Shown piece by piece: positions 20,521 through 29,731 of a stretch of 64,000 nt of DNA; the stretch's first letter is position 1; each line of letters starts with the position of its first letter. Source of the DNA: Carboxylicivirga sediminis (GTDB lineage: Bacteria > Bacteroidota > Bacteroidia > Bacteroidales > Marinilabiliaceae); assembly GCF_018156225.1 (NCBI RefSeq), contig NZ_JAGTAR010000011.1, positions 1 through 64,000 on the forward strand. The letters are read 5' to 3'. A program made the position numbers and the translations under genes. The notes below the pieces were generated by a model. That model ran no database searches. It saw only the letters and a list, made by a program, of their open reading frames with translations, and was not told the origin of the DNA.

Positions 20521-21945
20521 TTAATTTGGTATATATTCCGGATTTAATTCAGTTGGAACTGGTGCATTTGTGCTTATTCGCCATTTTTCAAGTAGTTCCA
20601 GTAATTCATTTACTTTTTCCGGATTACTGGGAGCCAGATTACTTTGCTCACTCAGATCATCTTTCAGGTTATATAATTCAAAGTCGTTATTCTCAAAGTA
20701 CTGAATTAGCTTCCAATCTCCATAACGAATAGCCGAGCCCGGGCGAGTGCGAAATAAAGGATCGAAGGTAGTGGTGTCGTTTTTTGCATAAGCCTCAAGG
20801 TATATTGGAAAATGCCAATACAAAGGTCTATGAGGCATTTCTGATTGTTTTGTCAGCAATGGTAGCATGGATTGGCCATCCAGCACTTTATTGATAGGTT
20901 TGGAAATTCCGGCGACGTCCAAAATGGTAGGGTAGAAATCCAGATTAGTTATTGGCGTTTCAGATTTTGTGCCCGCCGGAATTTTGCCTTTCCAATAGGC
21001 GAACATTGGTTCACGTATTCCTCCTTCGTAGTAAGCTCCTTTACCTGATCTCAAGGGCCATTGTTTAGTGACACCATAGTGTCCCCCATTATCAGATGTA
21101 AACAGGATGAAGGTATTATCTAGTTGTCCGGATGTTTTTAACTGTTTAATCATTCGTCCAATCTGTTTATCCAGATTTTCAACCATAGTAGCATAGTTGG
21201 GATTATTCTGTCCGTTCCATGTAGGCTTACCTTCGTACTTTTCTAGCAAGGGCTTATAGGGTTGTATTGGTGTATGGACCGCATAGGGTGAATAGTAAAG
21301 GAAAAACGGTTGGTCGTGCACTGTGTTAAGAAATTCAAGTGTTTTATCCATTATCAGGTTGGTAAGGTAATAATCATCGTCCGGAGCTGTTAACGAATGT
21401 ACATTTCTGTATGGTGGATAATAGCTGCCGGGATTACCAGAATGATTTCCACCTATATTGATGTCAAAACCTTTGGTAGTGGGGTCGTTATTTAAATGCC
21501 ATTTTCCTGAGTGGCAGGTAATATACCCGGCTTTTTTCAGAACCTCAGGGATGAGAATATTATCCTCAGGTATAGTCTCGTTGTTTTTTGTTGGAATTAG
21601 TTTCCGTGTGTTATTTTTCCCACGTTCAGATGAACCAACAGTGTAAATGCCATGACGTTGAGGCCATTGGCCACTCATCATATTGGCACGGCTGGGAGCG
21701 CAGTTCGATGCCGAAGCATAGGCATTAGTGAAGATCATACCGTCTTTAGCCAGTGCGTCCAGGTTAGGTGTTTCATAGTACTGAGAGCCCATAAAGCTAA
21801 CATCGCACCATCCCATGTCATCAATATTGATAAGTATAATGTTTGGACTTTTCTTTGAACGTTCTGAAGAGTAGCTATTAACACAGCCAAAGAATGTATT
21901 CATTAGTGCAACTATGACAATTATAAGGATTATTTGCTTTTTCAT
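20521..21945 (-). CDS. S1 family sulfatase 5 (lipoprotein)
   Basis: This 474-residue sulfatase is lipidated at Cys21 (NTFFGCVNS). The active-site motif is CAPSR with Cys82 (SASNCAPSRANMMSGQW), and metal motifs are INIDDMGWCDVS and FTSDNGGHYG. It is the first sulfatase after susD on the minus strand. A stem-loop at 22052-22079 lies between susD and this gene, so its expression may be set by partial read-through. The substrate is unknown. Confidence 0.94.
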   Translation of the reverse strand: MKKQIILIIVIVALMNTFFGCVNSYSSERSKKSPNIILINIDDMGWCDVSFMGSQYYETPNLDALAKDGMIFTNAYASASNCAPSRANMMSGQWPQRHGIYTVGSSERGKNNTRKLIPTKNNETIPEDNILIPEVLKKAGYITCHSGKWHLNNDPTTKGFDINIGGNHSGNPGSYYPPYRNVHSLTAPDDDYYLTNLIMDKTLEFLNTVHDQPFFLYYSPYAVHTPIQPYKPLLEKYEGKPTWNGQNNPNYATMVENLDKQIGRMIKQLKTSGQLDNTFILFTSDNGGHYGVTKQWPLRSGKGAYYEGGIREPMFAYWKGKIPAGTKSETPITNLDFYPTILDVAGISKPINKVLDGQSMLPLLTKQSEMPHRPLYWHFPIYLEAYAKNDTTTFDPLFRTRPGSAIRYGDWKLIQYFENNDFELYNLKDDLSEQSNLAPSNPEKVNELLELLEKWRISTNAPVPTELNPEYIPN

Positions 21946-22040
21946 TTAGGCTGATTTTATATTACATTTCTCAGGTTGATAGATTTAACCAAAATATTTA
22001 GGTCTCTACTGGTGAATAATCACTGGCGATAAAAATTTAT

Positions 22041-22080
22041 TAAAATTAAAGGTCAGCCTGCTTTTTAAGACAGGCTGACT
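22041..22080 (-). terminator. Hairpin between susD and the sulfatases (terminator or attenuator)
   Basis: A perfect 9-bp stem (gtcagcctg 22052-22060, caggctgac 22071-22079) follows the susD stop. Minus-strand bases after it are CTTTAATTTTAATAAATTTTT, a broken U tract, so termination is probably incomplete. Confidence 0.65.
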
Positions 22081-22121
22081 TAATTAAATGTGATGGAATT
22101 TTGAACTTTTCATCAGATTTC

Positions 22122-23906
22122 TTATTCTGCTCTTTTCCAACCTGGATTCTGAACCAGTTTTTCGTTCAAAGCCAATTCTTCCAATGGAATAGGATATAAG
22201 TAGTAATGTTCTGGGAATCCTGGAGGCACGCCCCATGGAGAAACAAAACCTACAGAAGCGCCACCCTGAATAGGTAGTTTGTTGCCGAAGTTGGCATTAT
22301 TGACATACCTGCCTAATTTTTCAAGCGCTCCATACTCATGGGCTTTTCTCCATCTTCTGATATCATCGAAACGGAAACCTTCACCCATTAATTCAACTGC
22401 ACGTTCTCTCCTGATTTCCCAAAGTACACGGTCCACATCAGCGTCACGCGTTGGATCATCAACGAAATTAGCAATATCTAAAGCTGCTACATTTCCACGA
22501 GCACGTAATTTATTAATGGTTAAATTGGCAGCATCCTGATCAAATTCACCTAGCTCAAACAGAGCTTCAGCCAGGTTAACCAATACCTCACCCATGCGGA
22601 ATACCGGAAAATCAGTGTATTCTTTGTTTTGAATTCCGGTATGAAATTCATTGTAATACTTATGAAAACGGTAGCCAGTATAGCTCACCATAAAGCCTTG
22701 TCCCTTATTGCTTTTACGATAATGGGGCTCTTGCTTTAGGATGATACCCTGCCAGTTACTTAGAGGCAATGGCTTATGATTGGCATCCGATAAAGTGCTC
22801 ATCAAATCAATATACTCACGGTGTTTTGGATCCGGATCGTATTCCCATGTTTTTTGACCAGTTGGCACAACCTGATATGGTGGAGGGGTCATATAATACA
22901 ATCGTTCATCGCGGTTTCTGAATTCAGTATATGGATCCTCAGGTGCATTTACATCGCCTTCAAACATGGCACTTGTCCATATGGTTTCACCATCCTTGCA
23001 TAAAAATTTGTCAATACCGCGTTTGGTGATATCCCAGTTTCCTGCCGAGTTACGATGGCGTGATGTGTGAATGTGCATCATTACATCAAATTCATAGGCC
23101 TTATAAAGAAGAATGCCATTCGTTCCATTCAAATTAGTACTATTAAACACCTGATCATAATTGCCATGCAAATTAGGAAAAGACTGGGCAAGTGCCATGC
23201 CGGCATCCGCACTGGCACGCAGGTATTTAGTTTCATCACCCAGTGAGTGGTATTTGCGCCAAGTACCTTCAAACAGCCCAAAACGTGAGATTAATGCGCG
23301 TACAACACTTTGGTCAACGACATTATCTCCTTCAGCTCGGATATTAGCTTCTGCATATTCCAAATCCGCTAACATCATAGCAGCAATTTCATCACGTGAT
23401 GTTTTAGGTCCATACAACACATCCAAATCTGTTTCATTAACTAACTCATCCAAATAAATGAACTCACCATACTTAATTAACAATTGAAAATGCTCATAGG
23501 CTCTGAAAAAGTATCCGACACTGCGCCAGTGCTTCTGTCCTTCTTCATCCAACTGACTGCCTTCAAGATTGCTCAACATAAGGTTAATTCGACGAATTCT
23601 CTCGTATGGATCTGTCCAACTATCAGCATTGTTCGGCTCAACTACATTTTGCCAGAGCCAATCACGACCGATACTACCAGAGCCTTGACACATCAAATCG
23701 CCATTCCACTCATTATTGGTTGGGGTAAGATCAAAACCAGGGAAAGTATTGTAAAATCCCCAGCAGTAGGTTTCAAAATTAGCATCAGTAGTAAAAGTAG
23801 TTGGCTCTGAAAGCTGATCTAGTGGGGCTTTATCTAAAAATGCATCGCTACACCCTACAAAAAGCAGGATCATGCAAACCGATAATACGCTATATGTTTT
23901 TTTCAT
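22122..23906 (-). CDS. susD: SusD/RagB family glycan-binding outer-membrane lipoprotein
   Basis: This 594-residue surface lipoprotein binds oligosaccharides and forms the lid of the SusC transporter. The start at 23906 puts the lipobox Cys at 19 (LLFVGCSDAFLDKAPLDQL), the classic SusD N-terminus with the FLDKAP-type motif. TPR-like helices occupy the first half, and the C-terminal FPVFRMGEVLVNLAEAL and IRRERAVELMGEGFRFDDIRRW are the RagB/SusD signature. It follows susC by 19 nt. The 11 codons upstream of this ATG overlap the susC stop region and are unlikely to be used. The ligand is presumably a sulfated glycan, judging from the neighbours. Confidence 0.96.
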   Translation of the reverse strand: MKKTYSVLSVCMILLFVGCSDAFLDKAPLDQLSEPTTFTTDANFETYCWGFYNTFPGFDLTPTNNEWNGDLMCQGSGSIGRDWLWQNVVEPNNADSWTDPYERIRRINLMLSNLEGSQLDEEGQKHWRSVGYFFRAYEHFQLLIKYGEFIYLDELVNETDLDVLYGPKTSRDEIAAMMLADLEYAEANIRAEGDNVVDQSVVRALISRFGLFEGTWRKYHSLGDETKYLRASADAGMALAQSFPNLHGNYDQVFNSTNLNGTNGILLYKAYEFDVMMHIHTSRHRNSAGNWDITKRGIDKFLCKDGETIWTSAMFEGDVNAPEDPYTEFRNRDERLYYMTPPPYQVVPTGQKTWEYDPDPKHREYIDLMSTLSDANHKPLPLSNWQGIILKQEPHYRKSNKGQGFMVSYTGYRFHKYYNEFHTGIQNKEYTDFPVFRMGEVLVNLAEALFELGEFDQDAANLTINKLRARGNVAALDIANFVDDPTRDADVDRVLWEIRRERAVELMGEGFRFDDIRRWRKAHEYGALEKLGRYVNNANFGNKLPIQGGASVGFVSPWGVPPGFPEHYYLYPIPLEELALNEKLVQNPGWKRAE

Positions 23907-23925
23907 TTCTGTAGCTTTTATAAAA

Positions 23926-26900
23926 TTAAAAAGTAACATTTAAACCAACGTTAAAGCTTCTTATCAACGGATAGTAAAAACCTTGGTCTTTTGATTGCAG
24001 CTCAGTATCAATACCATCAGGCATATTATCAAAACTGTGAAGATTCTCTCCAGATACGTAAATTCTGAATTTCTCAATGTTTACTTTGCTCAATAGTGAT
24101 TGTGGCAATGTATAACCGAGTGTAATATTTTTGATGCGCAGGAATGAGCCATCAATCAGATACTTAGTTTGTGTTAATCGACTGTTTCCATAGTTAACAC
24201 CGCCTAGGTCATAATTTCTTGGAAAATAGGCATCGGTATTTTCAGGTGTCCAATAATCCATCTGACCTTTATGCATCGTATTAAATTCCCCGGTATAAGG
24301 GAATCGAATGTTGTTATTGATATACAAATCCCGTTTGCCAACTCCGTTCAGAAGGAATGAGAAATCAAAGTTTTTGTATGATGCATTACCAAAAATACCA
24401 TACTGGTAACGACGCTTATTATTACCAATAATTTTTCGGTCTCCCGGATCACTTAGCGTGCTGCTTCCTGGACTGATTTCGCCATCGCCATTCAGGTCTT
24501 TGTACATCATGTCACCAGGATTTGGATTACGACCAATAAATGCAGGAACACCTTCCTTTAAGGTTCCTCCTGTTAAATTATCATTTAAGCTTCCTTCAAT
24601 AAAATCATCAACCGTATAAAAGCGATCACTTTCATAGCCCCAAATTTCACCTAGGATCTGTCCTTCGTAATAGGTGCTGATTAGCCCGGCAGGATTATCA
24701 AATCTTGTGATCTCAGCTTTATTGTCAAATAGTGTGAAACCTACGTTATACTTGAATTCATTGATGCGATCATTCCATGATATCTCTAGTTCCCAACCAC
24801 GTGATTCCAAATCTGCTGCATTGGCAGGCGGAGCAACTGTACCAAGCACATCCGGCACCTTAACGGCGGCCGTAATCATGCCTAATGTTTTTCTATTGAA
24901 AACATCGAAAGAAGTACTCAATCTGTTATTAAGTAATTTTACATCTAATCCGAAGTTAAGGGTTTGAACTGTTTCCCAGGTAAAAGTCTGGCTAACTAAA
25001 CTTGGTGGGTTAACAGTATTGTATCTTAAGCCCGAATCAGGATTGATCCAATTTGCATTTGTGATAGGCATACCTGGTATGGATAAGTAATTACCATTAA
25101 CCTCCTGATTGCCTATTTCGCCCCATGAAGCTCTTAACTTCAGATGTGAGATGGTTTCGAAGTTTGACATAAACTCTTCTCTGGCCATATTCCAGCCTAC
25201 TGAAAAAGATGGAAAGAAACCGTACTTCTCACGTGCTGCGAATTTAGAGGAACCATCGTAGCGTCCGTTGGCCTCAATAAAGTATTTCTCTTTATAGTTG
25301 TAATTGATCCGTCCAAAGTAACCCAATACGGCCCATTCGCCAAAGCTGTCGTCGGCAGTAATCGTTCCGGTAGCTGTTGATAAGGCAGGTAAGTCTGCAT
25401 TTAAAAGCTCTGCTTTTCTGGCCCAAAAGTTTTCAGAATGAAATTCTTCTTTATTGATACCAGCTAATGCGTTAAAATGATGATTGCCAATTTGCTTCTT
25501 ATATTTAGCATAGAAGTTAGTTGCGTTATAGGTCCTTTGTGTATTCGATTTGCGATAAAAAGTACTCTCAGAATTTCCTTCTTTTAAGGTATAGCGGTTA
25601 GCATCCACAAAGTCCAACTGCTCATCCATACTGTAGTTATTCTGATTCTTTGATTCATAGGTGTATTCTCCTGTCAAAATCAAATCTTTGAATGGCTCAT
25701 ATTCCAATTTACCTAATAAGCGCATGTTACCTTGTGTCTCTTCATTTGGTTGCTGCAATTTTGCCAGATTAGAAGGAGCATCATAAGGCACAGAAGTTCC
25801 ATCCTCAAGAGTGTAGTTTCCTGATGCCGGTGTCCACGGTTTGGCTGTAACTGCATTGTAATAGCTCGTGCGTGGTGTAAGTTTTGAACTGTTACGGTAT
25901 GCAATATTAACAGAGGCCTTTAAATTGTCAGTTAAGTCAGTGCTTAAATAGGTGGCAAAGTTGTACTTGGTATAGCGATCGTTTTCAGACACCATGATAC
26001 CATTTTCATCACTGTAACCAAGTGATACGCGGTATTGAGATCTTTTACCTCCTCCACTAAAATTGAAGTTGTGAATTTGTGAAAATGATCCCTGGCCGAT
26101 TAGCTCATCTATAGTTCCTGTATTGGTTAAGGGATATCTTACGCCATACTCGTCCGTGGCATAGCCTTCAGGATAAAGTCCTTTGTTATTCTTATATTCT
26201 TCCAGAAAGTTAACCCAGGTTGGGATGTCCTGATTGGTCCAGTACGAAGTTACTCCCCAGTCATTCATTGCATTAACGAAATTATAGGTCGATTCTTTTT
26301 CAGCAATATCAGTTGCCGTACCAAAACTGAAAGTGTTTGAATAGTTAAACTTTACTGGTTGGTCTTTTCCTCCTTTTTTGGTGGTAATCAAAATAACTCC
26401 AAAGGCAGCCCTGGCACCATAAATGGATGAGGCAGCGGCATCCTTAAGTACGGTAATTGACTCTACATCCTGGGGATTGACATCTTCAGATGATACCGGT
26501 ACGTTATCCATTAAAATCAATGCACTACCTCCATTGATGGAAGTGGTACCCCTGATGTTGATACTTGTAGTAGCGCCTGGTTCTCCGGATGGAACTGTAA
26601 TTTGCATTCCGGGTACCGTTCCCTGAATGGCTTGCATGGTATTGGTCACTGGCCTGTTGCCTAGTACATCTTCCATGGCAACAGTTGTTGTTGCACCTGT
26701 TACATTAGACTTTTTCTGGGTTCCGAAACCTACCACAACCACTTCATCTAGGCCGGTTGTTTCTTCCATAAGAGTGATGTCAATAGAAGTACGACCAGCT
26801 ATTTTGATTTCTTGCTTTTCAAACCCGATGAATGTGAATAGGATGGTAGCATCTTGGTTATCGGTAATAATAGAGTAGGAGCCGTCAATGCCAGTAATTG

Positions 26901-27372
26901 ACCCATTTGTGGTGCCTTTTTCAAGTACTGTTACTCCAGGCAGTGGATCGCCTGCAGCATCCCTAACAACACCTGTAACAGTTATCTTTGTTTGTTGTTG
27001 GGCTCCATTAGGTAGATAATGAGCGGGTTCCGTTAGGATGATGCTTTGATCGATAATCTTATAATCGACATTGTTGCTATCTAGAATTTTGGATAGTACA
27101 TCCTCAATTGTTGCATTTTCCAATTCCACAGATACATGTTCTGACAAATCAATTCTTTCGTTGTGGTAGAAAAATTTATAATCAGATTCTTTTTCAATCG
27201 TTTCAAGTGCTTTTTCGAGGGATACATTTTTCAAATTGATGGTTACCCTGCTTTTCTGTGAGTAGACCGACGAAAAGGCATTAATGGTAAAAACAAGTAG
27301 TAGTAATACTGTCAGCTTCATGACTAGTAATGATTTAAACAGGACATACCTGTCCGGTGAATTTTTTTTCAT
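23926..27372 (-). CDS. susC: SusC/RagA family TonB-dependent transporter with STN signalling domain
   Basis: This 1148-residue outer-membrane transporter has a signal region (MKLTVLLLLVFTINAFSSVYS), an STN secretin/TonB N-terminal domain (~45-110, VTINLKNVSLEKALETIEK), a carboxypeptidase-regulatory-like domain (~130-215), the plug (~215-335 with VVVVGFGTQKKSNVTGA and VLKDAAASSIYGARAAFG) and a 22-strand barrel ending in FNVGLNVTF. It imports oligosaccharides with energy from TonB. The STN domain marks it as a transducer that signals to FecR, and the upstream FecR and ECF sigma genes agree with this. It starts 156 nt after the FecR stop; two hairpins lie in that gap. Confidence 0.97.
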   Translation of the reverse strand: MKKNSPDRYVLFKSLLVMKLTVLLLLVFTINAFSSVYSQKSRVTINLKNVSLEKALETIEKESDYKFFYHNERIDLSEHVSVELENATIEDVLSKILDSNNVDYKIIDQSIILTEPAHYLPNGAQQQTKITVTGVVRDAAGDPLPGVTVLEKGTTNGSITGIDGSYSIITDNQDATILFTFIGFEKQEIKIAGRTSIDITLMEETTGLDEVVVVGFGTQKKSNVTGATTTVAMEDVLGNRPVTNTMQAIQGTVPGMQITVPSGEPGATTSINIRGTTSINGGSALILMDNVPVSSEDVNPQDVESITVLKDAAASSIYGARAAFGVILITTKKGGKDQPVKFNYSNTFSFGTATDIAEKESTYNFVNAMNDWGVTSYWTNQDIPTWVNFLEEYKNNKGLYPEGYATDEYGVRYPLTNTGTIDELIGQGSFSQIHNFNFSGGGKRSQYRVSLGYSDENGIMVSENDRYTKYNFATYLSTDLTDNLKASVNIAYRNSSKLTPRTSYYNAVTAKPWTPASGNYTLEDGTSVPYDAPSNLAKLQQPNEETQGNMRLLGKLEYEPFKDLILTGEYTYESKNQNNYSMDEQLDFVDANRYTLKEGNSESTFYRKSNTQRTYNATNFYAKYKKQIGNHHFNALAGINKEEFHSENFWARKAELLNADLPALSTATGTITADDSFGEWAVLGYFGRINYNYKEKYFIEANGRYDGSSKFAAREKYGFFPSFSVGWNMAREEFMSNFETISHLKLRASWGEIGNQEVNGNYLSIPGMPITNANWINPDSGLRYNTVNPPSLVSQTFTWETVQTLNFGLDVKLLNNRLSTSFDVFNRKTLGMITAAVKVPDVLGTVAPPANAADLESRGWELEISWNDRINEFKYNVGFTLFDNKAEITRFDNPAGLISTYYEGQILGEIWGYESDRFYTVDDFIEGSLNDNLTGGTLKEGVPAFIGRNPNPGDMMYKDLNGDGEISPGSSTLSDPGDRKIIGNNKRRYQYGIFGNASYKNFDFSFLLNGVGKRDLYINNNIRFPYTGEFNTMHKGQMDYWTPENTDAYFPRNYDLGGVNYGNSRLTQTKYLIDGSFLRIKNITLGYTLPQSLLSKVNIEKFRIYVSGENLHSFDNMPDGIDTELQSKDQGFYYPLIRSFNVGLNVTF

Positions 27373-27424
27373 ATTTTTGAAATATTAAAGTGTTTTGTGC
27401 CAGTAGCAGGCTATAACATTTTAT

Positions 27425-27478
27425 TGAACATGTTGGAGCATGTTCAGAACTAGGGGATGTTGGAGCATCCCCTAGTTC
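27425..27478. terminator. Two adjacent hairpins with identical TTGGAG loops between fecR and susC
   Basis: Hairpin one: 8-bp stem tgaacatg/catgttca at 27425-27446. Hairpin two: perfect 13-bp stem gaactaggggatg/catcccctagttc at 27447-27478. Both enclose the loop TTGGAG (CTCCAA on the susC strand). On the minus strand no long U tract follows; on the plus strand GATTTTTCTTTT follows. They may insulate or attenuate susC transcription. Confidence 0.7.
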
Positions 27479-27528
27479 GATTTTTCTTTTCCTGGTTTAT
27501 CTCATATGCTGATTTTTTATATTAGGAT

Positions 27529-28536
27529 TTAATTTCTATAAATTGTTATTTGTTCATTTTTTATGTCATAGTCTATTTTAAATGGTGAGGTCATAACCAA
27601 TCTTTGCAGCACAATATCGATGTATTCGTTTTTAGTGAACTGCCCTGTATATTTCTCTTTGGCTAGCTGTTGATCTTCTATTATCACTTTCATTCCGTAC
27701 ATACGTTCAATGTGTTTAGCAATTTCATTGAGTGGTTGATTTTTAAACTTGTACATGTTTTTCAACCAGTTGATTTCTTGAGCTGCAGATGGGACTGTTA
27801 CAATTTCAGTACTATTGTCTCTTGCAACTCGAATCATTTCATTAGGTTTAAGAATATATTCTGTCCCTGTATTTAATTGAATGCCTACTTTACCTTTAAC
27901 TAACGTTGTTTCTGTAAAGTTGTCCTCATTATATCCATTCACGTTGAATTCAGTACCATATACCTTTATATTGATATTATTTATTTCAACATAGAATGGA
28001 AGGTCTGGATTATGTGCTACTTTAAAATAAGCTTCTCCACTAAGTTTTACCCTTCTTTCATTATTCTTACCCATTGAGAGGCTAGTAAGTCTTGAACCAC
28101 TATTAAGAGTTACCTGGCTTCCGTCATTAAGGGTAATTGTACCTGTTTGACCTAAAGGTATATCAGCTATAAAAGATTGATCTTGGGTATTATTGGAATT
28201 GTAATCAAAAATTAACCAGGTGCTCATAATGGCTATCAGTATTAAGGCTGCATATTTACTGGCTTGTATAAGGTACCGTTTAAATATAGATTGGTTTTTA
28301 TTTGATTGCTGCTGATCAATCCATGAACTGTATTTTGCCCATGCTTCATTAACATTAAAGCGCTTCTTTTCTTCTTCCGCATCAAGTGAATGCCAGATTT
28401 CGCGTATTTCATCGAAGATCAACTGGTTTGTTTCATTCTCCTCCAGCCATTCGTTTATATTTGAAAGGGTTAGACTGTCTCTATTGCCATTCAAATATCG
28501 GGCTATATGATTGATCTTATCTTTTTCTTTGGGCAT
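27529..28536 (-). CDS. FecR family anti-sigma factor (polysaccharide locus)
   Basis: This 335-residue inner-membrane protein has a cytoplasmic N-terminus, one transmembrane helix (near 90-107, YAALILIAIMSTWLIF), a periplasmic FecR domain (DIPLGQTGTITLNDGSQV) and a C-terminal DUF4974/STN-like domain (FKNQPLNEIAKHIERMYGMKV). It would hold the partner ECF sigma until SusC signals that substrate is bound. The start at 28536 (MPKEKDKINH) is preferred because the 16 codons before it have no family similarity. It lies between the sigma gene and susC. A 373-bp gap separates it from the sigma gene. Confidence 0.93.
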   Translation of the reverse strand: MPKEKDKINHIARYLNGNRDSLTLSNINEWLEENETNQLIFDEIREIWHSLDAEEEKKRFNVNEAWAKYSSWIDQQQSNKNQSIFKRYLIQASKYAALILIAIMSTWLIFDYNSNNTQDQSFIADIPLGQTGTITLNDGSQVTLNSGSRLTSLSMGKNNERRVKLSGEAYFKVAHNPDLPFYVEINNINIKVYGTEFNVNGYNEDNFTETTLVKGKVGIQLNTGTEYILKPNEMIRVARDNSTEIVTVPSAAQEINWLKNMYKFKNQPLNEIAKHIERMYGMKVIIEDQQLAKEKYTGQFTKNEYIDIVLQRLVMTSPFKIDYDIKNEQITIYRN

Positions 28537-28909
28537 TATATTGTATTTTAACTCTAAGACACTAGAGAAACAATTTACCGCCACATGAAAATTAAATTAT
28601 TTTAATATTTTATTTAAAAATTTAGTGTTTTTGGGTGTAGTTGTAACTAAATCAATGAGATGTGGTTAATTATTAATTTCAACTGAGATGGATTGAAGCG
28701 ATATATTTTGTATCTGTTATTGAAGTGTGTATATGATTGAGATAATATCCGATCCGATTTTGATAGGAGTGTAAGGATTAGATGTAAAGTGTTTCAAACA
28801 TTAAACTTATAAGTATTATGTTTTCAATAGGAAATTTGCTGGTTATAAGATTTAAGATGAGTTTGTTAGAAATAATTTAGTCAGTATCCATCCGTTATCT
28901 ATTGAAATT
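28537..28909. other. AT-rich 373-bp gap between ECF sigma and FecR genes
   Basis: No credible open frame, tRNA or strong hairpin is seen here. The second sigma/FecR pair in this window has a gap of only 8 nt, so the long spacer is unusual and could hold a FecR promoter or a leader RNA. Confidence 0.5.
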
Positions 28910-29482
28910 TTACAAGAATCCAACGACTAAGTGCAGGTATTCTTTTAGGTCTTCTCTTAATTTCTTCAGGGCACGCGACATTTGTGTTTCAATGGTATTG
29001 ACAGAAAGATCTAGCGCTTCGGCAATCTCCTTGTATTTCATTCCTTTGAAACGACTCATCTCAAATATAATGCGGCATTGTTCAGGTAGCTGCTCTAAGG
29101 CTTCTGTAATCTTCTGTTCTACTTCTTTTCCTATAAGTGTTTCGTATACTGTTTCATTGTATTCAAATGCATGTAGATGAGCTCGGTCTTCCTGATTAAT
29201 TAGAGTCGTCTGTTTTTTGAAATCTCGCAAGTGGTTTAGGCAGAGATTTCTGATTGATTGATAGAGGTAGGCTCTTAATGAAGTGTGTATTTGCAGTATA
29301 TGCCGCTTATTATAGAAATTTAAAAAGAAACCAGAAACAATATCTTCGGCCTCTGAATCACCTGAAAGGTATTTTGCCGCATACAAGCATAGCGACGAAT
29401 AGTATTGCTTGAACACAAATTCAAAAGCGTCTTTGTTTCCTTTTTTTAACTCCTTTATCAGGAAGTTATCCCCCCTATCCAT
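28910..29482 (-). CDS. ECF RNA polymerase sigma factor (polysaccharide locus)
   Basis: This 190-residue sigma-70 family protein has region 2 (~20-90, FEFVFKQYYSSLCLYAAKY and DIVSGFFLNFYNKR) and region 4 (~125-180, LPEQCRIIFEMSRFKGMKYKEIAEALDL with the VNTIETQMSRAL recognition helix). It belongs to the Bacteroidetes-type ECF group paired with FecR. It probably directs RNA polymerase to susC and the downstream sulfatase genes when released. It is the first gene of the locus on the minus strand. Confidence 0.95.
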   Translation of the reverse strand: MDRGDNFLIKELKKGNKDAFEFVFKQYYSSLCLYAAKYLSGDSEAEDIVSGFFLNFYNKRHILQIHTSLRAYLYQSIRNLCLNHLRDFKKQTTLINQEDRAHLHAFEYNETVYETLIGKEVEQKITEALEQLPEQCRIIFEMSRFKGMKYKEIAEALDLSVNTIETQMSRALKKLREDLKEYLHLVVGFL

Positions 29483-29691
29483 GCGAGCAATATTATTTTG
29501 GGTAAATGTTTATCAGTGCATTTTCGGGATAAAAGTAAAAAAAAAGAAAGAGGAATGAATTAATTAGTAGTTTTAATGGGGTATGATTGACTTTGAATTG
29601 AAGGTGGGAATTATAGTTGTAACAGTCTTTGTTTGTGTTGCTTTTAGTTGTTATTGTTGATTCTAATAACAATTTATTTGTAAGGTGTCGT

Positions 29692-29725
29692 GCAAAAAAA
29701 AGCGAGCCTTCTGACTCGCTTTCTT
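29692..29725 (-). terminator. Terminator after the stomatin-like gene
   Basis: A stem agcgag/ctcgct (29701-29706, 29715-29720), extended by A-T pairs, is followed on the minus strand by eight T. It lies just past the stop at 29732. Confidence 0.88.
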
Positions 29726-29731
29726 AAAAGA

